A stretch of DNA of 64,000 nucleotides from the NCBI RefSeq assembly GCF_025215075.1, contig NZ_JAOBTH010000026.1, positions 268,301 through 332,300 on the forward strand, written 5' to 3'. The notes under the pieces are model-generated. The model searched no databases. It was not told the DNA's origin and saw only the letters and a list, made by a program, of their open reading frames with translations. Made by a program: the position numbers and the translations under genes. Source of the stretch: Tenacibaculum haliotis (GTDB taxonomy: Bacteria; Bacteroidota; Bacteroidia; Flavobacteriales; Flavobacteriaceae). This document shows, one piece after another, positions 37,550-44,963 of the stretch (the first letter of the stretch is position 1; each line of letters opens with the position of its first letter).

Positions 37550-38142
37550 TTAATTCTTTCATTTTCAATAGCTACCGAGTAACATTTTTTTAATCCTATC
37601 AATCCAAAACGTTCTCCATTTTTAGTTACAAAATTTGCTTTTATTTTTCCGTTAGGTTGCCATGTTTTTTGACGACCTTCTTCTCTTCCATCTTTAAAAT
37701 TAAACTCATTTAATAATGCTCCGTTCATGTACCAATCTGTAATACTACCATTATATACACCATTAGTATTAAAATGATATTTAAACATTGGTTTGCCATT
37801 ATCAAACCAACCAATATGAATTCCTGTTTTTAATCCGTTTGTATAAAAACGTTGAAACCATTTATTTCCGCTAATATACCAGCCGTTATAAATTCCGTGT
37901 TTTTTTCCTTGAAAATATACAGAAGTTGATTTTAATTTTTCTTTTGAATAATAATCTTCTACAATTCCTGAATATGGTGTTTCATTTAATAACAAAACAC
38001 CATTTTTAAGATTAAAACTCTTATCTTTTTTATTCTTTTTTATATTCGGAATAATAATTTTATTGATTGATAAATCTTTTATTTCTTTCTCTTTAAAATT
38101 ACATGAAATAAAAATCAGTATAATTACGATATAAATTTTCAT
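37546..38142 (-). CDS. YwqK-type MORN-repeat lipoprotein
   Basis: A 198-residue lipoprotein (IIVILIFISCNF, Cys near 14) with five or six MORN_2-type repeats, e.g. GIYNGWYISGNKWFQRF and GIHIGWFDNGKPMFKY, each with a G-x-W-Y core. Databases call this family a YwqK antitoxin, but no toxin gene is near. Overlap with the SCO gene is 4 bp (ATGA-type) and the gap to YHYH is 9 bp. It may be a scaffold on the outer face or in the periplasm. Confidence 0.8.
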   Translation of the reverse strand: MKIYIVIILIFISCNFKEKEIKDLSINKIIIPNIKKNKKDKSFNLKNGVLLLNETPYSGIVEDYYSKEKLKSTSVYFQGKKHGIYNGWYISGNKWFQRFYTNGLKTGIHIGWFDNGKPMFKYHFNTNGVYNGSITDWYMNGALLNEFNFKDGREEGRQKTWQPNGKIKANFVTKNGERFGLIGLKKCYSVAIENERIK

Positions 38143-38151
38143 GCTATTTAA

Positions 38152-38922
38152 TTATCTTGTTACAACTCCAGCAGTACCGAAAAAACCATTTCCATTTAAA
38201 TAAGGGTCTTCATTTGTAATGTGGTAATGATAAATTCCATCAGGAAAATCAGCAGTTACAGAAGTATAACCATGATAATCGTCTAAATCATCATTTGTAA
38301 TTGTTTTTCCATCTTCTAAAGAACCATATACCGGAAATCCATCAGATAATAATCCTAAAAAAGCATCTTCACCAAAAGTATCTGTTAAAAACTTTGGCTT
38401 AATATGATAATGATATGTTGTCATTGCAGGATGTCCTAAATATTGATCAAAAGAATTAATTTCACCTGTTAAAGGTGCACCTCCTCCGGCATATTGATTG
38501 AAAAAAACAACACCATTTCTTGATATTCCTATTGGTCCCATTGGTGTTGCTGTTTTATTTACAGCTTCGCTTGGATTTAAAGACATGGTAAAAGTAATCT
38601 CCTGCTCTCCGATAGAACCTGGATTCTGATTCCAACTAGTATTTATACCGTTATAAGCTTCGTACATTGCGTTATCTGTTCCCCAATACGGGCTTTTATG
38701 ATTTGGTAAATCGGTAGTTGTAAAAGTTACTATATTATCTGATATGGCATAAGAAACTGATGCTACATCATCAAATTTTGATAAAATACTTGTAATATCA
38801 TAGTTTGTTACTTCAGGTGTATTTCCTCCTTCTTCTGTAGTATCATCAGATGAGCAAGCATAAAATAAACCTGCTATCATTATTAATACTGCTACTTTTT
38901 TAATTAATTGATTTTTTTTCAT
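38152..38922 (-). CDS. YHYH domain lipoprotein
   Basis: A 256-residue protein with a lipobox (LFYACSSDD, Cys23) and a Thr/Glu linker. The YHYH domain spans residues about 60-250 and contains the motif twice: YHYH at 170-173 and 231-234. Four His and four Tyr so arranged suggest a metal site. I start at ATG 38922; an upstream ATG at 38931 adds MIH. It is between the sulfatase-like gene (28 bp) and the YwqK gene. The family has no known activity; co-occurrence with the SCO copper chaperone suggests copper. Confidence 0.82.
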   Translation of the reverse strand: MKKNQLIKKVAVLIMIAGLFYACSSDDTTEEGGNTPEVTNYDITSILSKFDDVASVSYAISDNIVTFTTTDLPNHKSPYWGTDNAMYEAYNGINTSWNQNPGSIGEQEITFTMSLNPSEAVNKTATPMGPIGISRNGVVFFNQYAGGGAPLTGEINSFDQYLGHPAMTTYHYHIKPKFLTDTFGEDAFLGLLSDGFPVYGSLEDGKTITNDDLDDYHGYTSVTADFPDGIYHYHITNEDPYLNGNGFFGTAGVVTR

Positions 38923-38950
38923 GTGTATCATTTTTAATTATTAGTTAAAA

Positions 38951-40264
38951 TTACTCTCTAAGACTATTTACTTTCGCTATTAATTCATCTCTAATAACAG
39001 TATCACTAGCACTTAAAGGCAATTGATTTGTGCTTAATAAATTGGGGTTTTCTAAAGGATTTTCAATTAAATTATATAAAGCTTCACTTCCATCTGAAAA
39101 CTGTATATATTTATGAGTTGAATTTCGAATAGTATAATTTACTGTTCCGTTGTCTTCGCCGATTTCGGTATATGTATAATCTCTAAAACTAGTATTTGAA
39201 GTTGTAAATAATTCTTTAAAACTTTTACTATCATTTATTTCTGTAGTACCTGTACCAGCTATATCTGAAATTGTTGCAAATAAATCAGTTGTATTTAATA
39301 AAGCATCTTCTGACTCACTAAATCGATTTATATTTTTACCTGATATAATCATTGGTACATTAACACCTCCTTGATATACGCTTCCTTTTGCTCGCTGACT
39401 AGCATACTCTTGAACAACTTGATTCGGCGTACCATTATCTCCTATAAAAATGATAACAGTATTATCTTTTTCTTCTTGTGACATTGAAGCTAAAAGTCTT
39501 CCTACTTCGGTATCTAAAGCTTCTAACATAGCCATATAATACGGTTGTGGATTTGCATCAATACTTGCTTGATCTGAAGATAATGATTGTGTATGTAAAT
39601 TTGCAGGAGGTAAATGAAAAGGTGTGTGCGGAGCATTATAAGCCAACCATAAAAACCAAGGTTCTTTTTGTAAAGCTACCCAATCGATTGCTAAATCAGT
39701 AAATTTAGTGGTTGTATATTCTGTTGAATTTGTTGTTTGCTGATTTTCTGTAAAATTCCAATTAGTGTACGATTGTACACCTCCGCTTAACAAACCTGCG
39801 TAATATCCTACACCCATTTGTGCTGGATGTGAAGCATCTTTTGATAAATGCCATTTACCTATTACAGCATGATTATAACCCGAATTATTGTTATCTAAAT
39901 GTTTTTGAAGTGATATTTCTGATGTTGATAACGCATCATTAACCTTCATTACATTTGTTCTAAAACCATATTTACCAGTTAAAATACTTGATCTTGTTGG
40001 TGTACACGTTGGGTATGACCATAAATTATTAAATTTAACCCCGTTATTAATCATACTTTGAAGGTTTGGCATTGTAGGTTTTTCAGTACCTACATTATAC
40101 CCAGGAGTTGCATCTAACCCCATATCATCGGCTATAATTAATAAAATATTTGGTTTGTTGTTTGTTGAACCATCAGGATCATCTATTTCGTTAACGACAT
40201 CTTTATCGCATGAAATAAATAAAATTATAATGATAAAAATAAGATTAGCAGTAGGTAGCTTCAT
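38951..40264 (-). CDS. Sulfatase-family hydrolase, lipoprotein
   Basis: A 437-residue formylglycine sulfatase. Lipobox at LFISCDKD (Cys19). The metal Asp pair is DD at 46-47 (IIADDMGL). Cys87 starts CTPTRSSILTG, the C-x-P-x-R motif matured to formylglycine by an FGE or anSME enzyme. Further ligands are in GKWHLSKD and IFIGDNGTPN. I start at ATG 40264; the codon 9 bp upstream is GTG. It is the first gene of the sulfatase-YHYH-YwqK-SCO run. The substrate, such as sulfated glycans, is not determined, and no glycan-uptake genes are adjacent. Confidence 0.88.
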   Translation of the reverse strand: MKLPTANLIFIIIILFISCDKDVVNEIDDPDGSTNNKPNILLIIADDMGLDATPGYNVGTEKPTMPNLQSMINNGVKFNNLWSYPTCTPTRSSILTGKYGFRTNVMKVNDALSTSEISLQKHLDNNNSGYNHAVIGKWHLSKDASHPAQMGVGYYAGLLSGGVQSYTNWNFTENQQTTNSTEYTTTKFTDLAIDWVALQKEPWFLWLAYNAPHTPFHLPPANLHTQSLSSDQASIDANPQPYYMAMLEALDTEVGRLLASMSQEEKDNTVIIFIGDNGTPNQVVQEYASQRAKGSVYQGGVNVPMIISGKNINRFSESEDALLNTTDLFATISDIAGTGTTEINDSKSFKELFTTSNTSFRDYTYTEIGEDNGTVNYTIRNSTHKYIQFSDGSEALYNLIENPLENPNLLSTNQLPLSASDTVIRDELIAKVNSLRE

Positions 40265-40322
40265 GAATTTCACGTTTATTTTAAGACCTAAGTTTCATAA
40301 AAAGGTTTAAAATAAAAGCAAT

Positions 40323-40360
40323 AAAAAAACAGGCTCAATAAATATTGAGCCTGTTTTTTT
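40323..40360 (-). terminator. Terminator of aquaporin gene
   Basis: AAAAAAACAGGCTCAATA and its complement around AA, 17 bp past the aqpZ stop, with A/T runs on both sides. It separates the aquaporin from the sulfatase operon on the same strand. Confidence 0.85.
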
Positions 40361-40376
40361 CTAATATCTAAATATT

Positions 40377-41063
40377 TTATTCCTTATCAAAAAACGCTTT
40401 ATGAATAAATCCGGCTACAATTGCTCCTGCTATTGGTGCAACCCAAAACAACCAAGACTGTGTTAAATAACCACCGCCTGCAAATAATGCCTGACTCATA
40501 GAACGTGCAGGATTTACCGAAGTATTTGTAATTGGAATACTTATTAAGTGTATTAATGTTAAACCTAAACCAATAGCTATTGGAGCAAAACCTTTAGGCG
40601 CTCTTTCATTGGTACTTCCTAAAATAATTAATAAAAAGAACATCGTTAATAAAAACTCTGTTACAAAAGCTGATGTCATATTATAACCTCCTGGTGATAA
40701 TTCTCCGTATCCGTTAGCAGCAAAACCACCAATAGTTTCAAAATCTGATTTTCCAGAAACAATTAAAAACAAAGCAGCGGCAGCTAAAATTGCTCCTACT
40801 AATTGAGAAATAATATATGGTATTAATTCTTTAGCAGAAAACTTTCCTCCTGCCCACAAACCTAACGAAACTGCAGGATTAAAATGCCCTCCAGAAATAT
40901 GCCCAACAGCATATGCCATTGTTAAAACTGTTAAACCAAAGGCTAATGCTACCCCTACAAAACCTATTCCTAAATCAGGGAACCCTGCTGCAAAAATTGC
41001 GCTACCACAGCCTCCAAAAACTAACCAAAATGTTCCGAATGATTCTGCTAAATATTTTTTCAT
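40377..41063 (-). CDS. aqpZ: Aquaporin Z
   Basis: An inner-membrane water channel. Both NPA boxes are intact (N62 in HFNPAVSLG and N183 in SVNPARS). The selectivity-filter residues are of the water-specific kind, with His171, Thr180 and Arg186. Six helices and a length of 228 are standard. Its own promoter and terminator make it monocistronic. Confidence 0.95.
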   Translation of the reverse strand: MKKYLAESFGTFWLVFGGCGSAIFAAGFPDLGIGFVGVALAFGLTVLTMAYAVGHISGGHFNPAVSLGLWAGGKFSAKELIPYIISQLVGAILAAAALFLIVSGKSDFETIGGFAANGYGELSPGGYNMTSAFVTEFLLTMFFLLIILGSTNERAPKGFAPIAIGLGLTLIHLISIPITNTSVNPARSMSQALFAGGGYLTQSWLFWVAPIAGAIVAGFIHKAFFDKE

Positions 41064-41167
41064 ATATTGAATTTTTAAATAATTTATTTTTATTTATGAC
41101 CCCTAAAAAAAAGAAAAGTCACATCTATAAATTTATAAATAATCAATCCCTTAAAACAGGAAGTTTG

Positions 41168-41175
41168 TATCTTTG
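41168..41175 (+). promoter_or_regulatory. -7 box before the 68-residue membrane/secreted protein
   Basis: TATCTTTG, an exact TAnnTTTG match, 20 bp before the ATG at 41196. Confidence 0.5.
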
Positions 41176-41195
41176 TACTACTAAAATTTAAAAAA

Positions 41196-41402
41196 ATGAA
41201 ATTAGTTTTTCTTACCATCGGTTTATTAGCATTAGCTTTTGCAGGAATTGCTATAAAAATCTGGGCAAAAAAAGACGGAGAATTTGCGGGTACTTGTGCT
41301 AGTCAGAATCCTGTTTTAAATGAAAGTGGAGAAGCCTGTGGTTTTTGTGGTAAAACACCTGATCAATTTGATTCATGTGCAGAACCTGAACACGATAATT
41401 AA
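41196..41402 (+). CDS. Small Cys-containing membrane or secreted protein
   Basis: A 68-residue protein: N-terminal hydrophobic segment (KLVFLTIGLLALAFAGIAIKIW) and an outside tail with four Cys, GTCAS, EACGFCGK and DSCAE. The CxxC pair could form a disulfide or bind metal. Similar small flavobacterial proteins are labelled only membrane or secreted protein. It stands alone with a strong promoter box in front and a large palindrome behind. Function unknown. Confidence 0.78.
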   Translation: MKLVFLTIGLLALAFAGIAIKIWAKKDGEFAGTCASQNPVLNESGEACGFCGKTPDQFDSCAEPEHDN

Positions 41403-41410
41403 CCATCTTT

Positions 41411-41456
41411 TTAATAACCATAATTTATACAAGTTTGTATAAATTATGGTTATTAA
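41411..41456. repeat. 46-bp palindrome without U-tract
   Basis: Perfect 22-bp arms, each AT-rich and including AATAACC, around GT at 41433-41434. It begins 9 bp past the stop codon. A terminator role is possible, but neither strand has a T run after the stem. Confidence 0.6.
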
Positions 41457-41566
41457 AAACTTTACTTCTATAAATTCACCTACTTATCTCTTACCAACTA
41501 TTTCATATTTGTTTAGTATCATTTCAAATCATTATATTTATCAAATACAATTTCTAAACCTATACA

Positions 41567-42130
41567 TTGGAAATAAACAAAGAAAAAGTACAAAACCATA
41601 TTCAGTTAGCTAAAAAAGGAAATCAGGTTTCTTTTAATTTCTTGCTTGATACTTTTTGGACTAGTGTATATCATTATCAATTATCAAAAATTAAAAATGA
41701 TAATGAAGCTGAAGACATAACAATTCGTACCTTTTCTAAAGCTTTTGATAAAATTGATACTTTTAATGATGAATATCAATTTAAAACATGGTTAATTACC
41801 ATTTCTAAAAATGTATATATTGATTTTCTGCGAAAGAAAAAATCATCAATATTAACAGAAACTACCAAAGAACAAGAAGAAGCTGCTTTTAGAGTTATCG
41901 ACAATTCTCCGTCTCCTGAAGACAAAATTATTACTGAACAAAACTTAGCAAAGCTTTTAAAAGATATTAAAAAGTTAAAGCCAAAATACCAAGAAGTTAT
42001 CAATTTGCGTTTTTTTCAAGAATTGAGTTATAAAGAGATTTCTGAAAAAATAGAAGAACCTATTAATAATGTTAAGGTTAAATTACTGAGGGCTAAAAAA
42101 TTATTAGCTGAAATAATAAAGAAGTCTTAA
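41567..42130 (+). CDS. ECF-type RNA polymerase sigma factor
   Basis: A 187-residue sigma-70 family protein. Region 2 is LDTFWTSVYHYQLSKIKNDNEAEDITIRTFSKAFDKI; region 4 is KPKYQEVINLRFFQELSYKEISEKIEEPINNVKVKLLRAKKLL. No anti-sigma gene is adjacent. The start is TTG at 41567; an ATG giving the same N-terminus is not available. The Nramp-related gene lies 83 bp downstream and is likely driven separately or by read-through. Confidence 0.9.
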   Translation: MEINKEKVQNHIQLAKKGNQVSFNFLLDTFWTSVYHYQLSKIKNDNEAEDITIRTFSKAFDKIDTFNDEYQFKTWLITISKNVYIDFLRKKKSSILTETTKEQEEAAFRVIDNSPSPEDKIITEQNLAKLLKDIKKLKPKYQEVINLRFFQELSYKEISEKIEEPINNVKVKLLRAKKLLAEIIKKS

Positions 42131-42213
42131 CTTACACATATTTTAATTCCTAGATTTTCAAAACATTATGAAACGCTAAAATAAAATAGCTTTATTTTAA
42201 TACGATCCCCTTT

Positions 42214-43434
42214 ATGAAAAAACCTCTTTCTAATATACTTGGCCCTGGGCTATTATTTGCTGGTGCTGCCATAGGAGTTTCTCATTTAGTACAATCAACT
42301 AGAGCTGGTGCCGACTTTGGCTTTGGGTTACTTTGGGCGTTATTAATTGTTAATATTTTTAAATATCCATTTTTTCAGTTTGGTCCTCGTTATGCTGCTG
42401 CAACAGGAGAAACTCTATTAGATGGTTATAAAAAATTAGGCAAAGGTGTTTTGATGAGCTATTACATCTTAAATTTTATGATGATGTTCATATTTCAAGC
42501 TACATTAACAATTGTAACTGCTAGTTTGGCTTCAACTATTTTTGGTTTCACTAACGATCTCGTAATTTGGTCTTTAATTATCCTACTACTTAGTGTTGGA
42601 ATTTTAGGAATTGGTAAATACAAATTATTAGACAACCTAATGAAGTATATTATTGCAATACTAACCATAAGTACCGTTATTGCCGTAAGTATTGCATTAT
42701 TTAGCACTCAAAAGGGATTTAGTTTTCAGCAAATTATACCAAGCGGAACGGCTCAGATTACTTTTTTAATTGCTTTTTTAGGATGGATGCCTGCTCCTTT
42801 AGACATTTCTATTTGGCACTCTATTTGGTCTGTTGAAAAAAGTAAAACTACGTTTGAAAAAATTAAACCCAAGTACGCTATATTCGATTTTAATGTAGGT
42901 TATATTGGTACACTTTTTTTAGGAGTTTGTTTTGTAATACTTGGTGCATTGGTTATGTTTCAATCTGGAGAGTCTTTTTCATCTAAAGGAACTATTTTTG
43001 CTTCACAGTTAATCCATTTATACACAAAAAACCTAGGTGACTTCTCCTATTTATTTATAGGTATTGCTGCTTTTACAACCATGTTTAGTACTACTTTAAC
43101 TACTTTAGATGCTTCACCGAGAGCCATGTCAATAACCTCGAATTTATTATTCAATAAAAAAACAAAATTAAATTATTGGTTTTGGATGTTCTTATTAACC
43201 ATTGGTACTTCTGTTGTTTTAAAATACTTTTTAGCTGATATGGGATTCTTAGTTAAAATTGCTACTGTAGTTTCTTTTTTAACAGCTCCTTTTTACGCTA
43301 TTTTAAACTATATACTCATTACTAGTAAGCACACTCCAAAAAAAAATCAACCAAAATTACCTCTGCGTATTTTAAGTATTAGTGGTATCGTTTTTTTAAT
43401 CGTATTTAGTCTTTGGTTTTTAATCAATTTATAA
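42214..43434 (+). CDS. Nramp-related divalent-metal transporter
   Basis: A 406-residue inner-membrane protein with about eleven helices and the Nramp architecture ([27 protein letters not shown] in helix 1). The metal-binding motif of helix 1, normally DPGN, reads GVSH here (residues 21-24), and the helix 6 MPH motif reads WMPAPLD at 191-197. Classic Nramp proteins use Asp/Asn of DPGN and Met of MPH to bind Mn and Fe, so this protein probably has altered selectivity, as in Nramp-related magnesium transporters or a further branch. It lies 130 bp upstream of lipA. Confidence 0.82.
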   Translation: MKKPLSNILGPGLLFAGAAIGVSHLVQSTRAGADFGFGLLWALLIVNIFKYPFFQFGPRYAAATGETLLDGYKKLGKGVLMSYYILNFMMMFIFQATLTIVTASLASTIFGFTNDLVIWSLIILLLSVGILGIGKYKLLDNLMKYIIAILTISTVIAVSIALFSTQKGFSFQQIIPSGTAQITFLIAFLGWMPAPLDISIWHSIWSVEKSKTTFEKIKPKYAIFDFNVGYIGTLFLGVCFVILGALVMFQSGESFSSKGTIFASQLIHLYTKNLGDFSYLFIGIAAFTTMFSTTLTTLDASPRAMSITSNLLFNKKTKLNYWFWMFLLTIGTSVVLKYFLADMGFLVKIATVVSFLTAPFYAILNYILITSKHTPKKNQPKLPLRILSISGIVFLIVFSLWFLINL

Positions 43435-43446
43435 TACTTTTCTTCG

Positions 43447-43454
43447 TAAATTTG
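43447..43454 (+). promoter_or_regulatory. -7 box of lipA
   Basis: TAAATTTG, an exact TAnnTTTG match, 20 bp before the lipA ATG. Confidence 0.5.
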
Positions 43455-43474
43455 CTATTCAATTTTTCATTAAA

Positions 43475-44344
43475 ATGGCAAACGAATCTGTAGTATTACC
43501 AGAAAGAGTAAAAAAACCAAAATGGTTACGTGTAAAATTACCTGTAGGTAAAAAATATACCGACTTAAGAGGTTTAGTAGATAAATACAAATTGAATACT
43601 ATTTGTACCAGTGGTAGCTGTCCTAATATGGGAGAATGTTGGGGAGAAGGTACTGCAACATTCATGATTTTAGGTAATGTATGTACCCGTTCTTGCGGAT
43701 TTTGTGGTGTAAAAACTGGTAGACCAGAAACGGTAGAATGGGATGAACCTGAAAAAGTTGCGCGCTCTATTAAGTTAATGAGTATTAAACATGCGGTTTT
43801 AACCTCTGTAGATAGAGACGATTTAAAAGATGGTGGTTCTATTATTTGGGCAGAAACTGTAAATGCCGTTCGTAGAGCAAATCCAAACACTACTTTAGAA
43901 ACATTAATTCCTGATTTTCAAGGAGATGAAAAATTGATTGATCGAATTATTGAAGTTGCTCCAGAAGTAGTTTCTCATAATGTAGAAACTGTTCGTAGGC
44001 TAACGCGTGAAGTTCGTATTCAAGCAAAATATGATCGTAGTTTAGGAGTTTTAAAATACCTAAAAGAAAACGGAATGCGTACTAAATCTGGAATTATGTT
44101 AGGTTTAGGTGAAACTGAAGAAGAAGTTATTCAAACCATGAAAGATTTACGTGGTGTTGGTTTAGATGTTATTACTATTGGGCAATACTTACAACCTAGT
44201 AAAAAACATTTACCACTGAAAGAATTTATTACTCCCGAACAATTTAAAAAATATGAAACATTAGGCTTAGAAATGGGCTTTATGTATGTAGAAAGTGGTC
44301 CTTTAGTACGTTCTTCATACAAAGCACACAAACATGCGAGTTAA
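43475..44344 (+). CDS. lipA: Lipoyl synthase
   Basis: A radical-SAM enzyme that inserts two sulfur atoms into octanoyl groups of lipoyl domains. The auxiliary 4Fe-4S cluster Cys residues are C44, C49 and C55 ([12 protein letters not shown]), and the radical-SAM triad is C70, C74 and C77 (CTRSCGFC). The C-terminal RSSYKA, whose Ser binds the auxiliary cluster, is present. Length 289 is normal. lipB is not in the window. Followed by a non-coding region with two small-RNA candidates. Confidence 0.97.
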   Translation: MANESVVLPERVKKPKWLRVKLPVGKKYTDLRGLVDKYKLNTICTSGSCPNMGECWGEGTATFMILGNVCTRSCGFCGVKTGRPETVEWDEPEKVARSIKLMSIKHAVLTSVDRDDLKDGGSIIWAETVNAVRRANPNTTLETLIPDFQGDEKLIDRIIEVAPEVVSHNVETVRRLTREVRIQAKYDRSLGVLKYLKENGMRTKSGIMLGLGETEEEVIQTMKDLRGVGLDVITIGQYLQPSKKHLPLKEFITPEQFKKYETLGLEMGFMYVESGPLVRSSYKAHKHAS

Positions 44345-44431
44345 GTTTAATGATTCCTTAACGTTTTAACTGTTTAGTGTTAAAAAAATGTCAAATGCTT
44401 AAAATTTAATTATTATACACGTTTTTATTTT

Positions 44432-44439
44432 TACTTTTG
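44432..44439 (+). promoter_or_regulatory. -7 box of RNA unit 1
   Basis: TACTTTTG, an exact TAnnTTTG match, giving a start near 44445, about 20 bases upstream of the first conserved hairpin. Confidence 0.5.
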
Positions 44440-44444
44440 CAGAG

Positions 44445-44550
44445 TACTTATTTAACAAGTATATGAAAAGAGCCTTGTAAACTGTTTTCATTGTGTAAAT
44501 TATTTGAATTAATTGATTAAAAAAAACCCGCTCTTTGAGTGGGTTTTTTA
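44445..44550 (+). ncRNA. Candidate structured small RNA, unit 1
   Basis: A roughly 105-nt transcript. Hairpins: TACTT/AAGTA (44447-44462 region), TGAAAAGA/TGTTTTCA at 44464-44490 with one mismatch and an 11-nt loop, AATTA/TAATT at 44498-44514 around the loop TTTGAAT, then a terminator (CCCGCTC/GAGTGGG, with six T) at 44519-44549. The second and third hairpins and the sequence between are repeated in unit 2. Mini-ORF ATG-AAA-AGA-GCC-TTG-TAA also present, so a leader-peptide role is possible. Confidence 0.6.
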
Positions 44551-44802
44551 ATTTTATAAATGATCCGTAATTTTTAAAAAATCATTTTTACATTACTTTT
44601 CAGTAAAACTGACTGTTTTTTACAACTATTTACCCTCACATCTTTAACACGACTTATTAAATATTTAATGACTACTTTATTTTATTAACAGCTAAACAAC
44701 AAAAGCCCTATTTATTATATATTTCACAAACAAAACACACAATACTGTTAATAAATAATAAAAAACACTATTTTAACTCACAAAAATTATGAAAAACACT
44801 TT

Positions 44803-44819
44803 TTGGCATAATACTTGCA
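44803..44819 (+). promoter_or_regulatory. Sigma-54 (RpoN) type -24/-12 promoter of RNA unit 2
   Basis: TTGGCATA-N4-TTGCA with GG at 44805-44806 and GC at 44817-44818 exactly 10 bp apart, as in the RpoN consensus (TGGCAC-N5-TTGC). Expected start at about 44829, i.e. at the first base of hairpin 1 of unit 2. The primary -7 consensus TAnnTTTG is not matched here. Activity would need an rpoN gene and an enhancer-binding protein elsewhere. Confidence 0.55.
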
Positions 44820-44828
44820 AATGAGAAT

Positions 44829-44918
44829 AATGAAAACAACTTTGTAAACTGTTTTCATTGTGTAAACTATTTGAATTAGTTAATAAACAAAAGCCCACTC
44901 ATACGAGTGGGCTTTTTG
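44829..44918 (+). ncRNA. Candidate structured small RNA, unit 2
   Basis: About 88 nt. Hairpins: TGAAAACA/TGTTTTCA at 44831-44857 (perfect 8 bp, 11-nt loop), AACTA/TAGTT at 44865-44881 with the same loop TTTGAAT as unit 1, and a terminator GCCCACTC/GAGTGGGC at 44893-44912 with five T. Relative to unit 1 the middle pair of the second stem changes from T-A to C-G on both sides, which supports an RNA structure. It contains the mini-ORF MKTTL. Confidence 0.62.
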
Positions 44919-44963
44919 TGTTTTATAAAATAAAAGAAACGTTTTTCGTTTCACTGCATTACT

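Larger units (their letters stand above)
44345..44963. other. 619-bp gene-free region with two homologous RNA units
   Basis: No ORF of useful size. Two homologous stem-loop units are at 44445-44550 and 44829-44918 (separate entries), each ending in a terminator with matching leader sequence. The 250 bp between them (44552-44800) is AT-rich with no visible repeats and may hold regulatory sites for the second unit. Confidence 0.8.

Noticed and set aside
37546..38142. Toxin-antitoxin pair (YwqK antitoxin)
   Set aside because: The label is a family name only. No toxin-like partner lies near; the neighbours are SCO and YHYH genes in the same operon.
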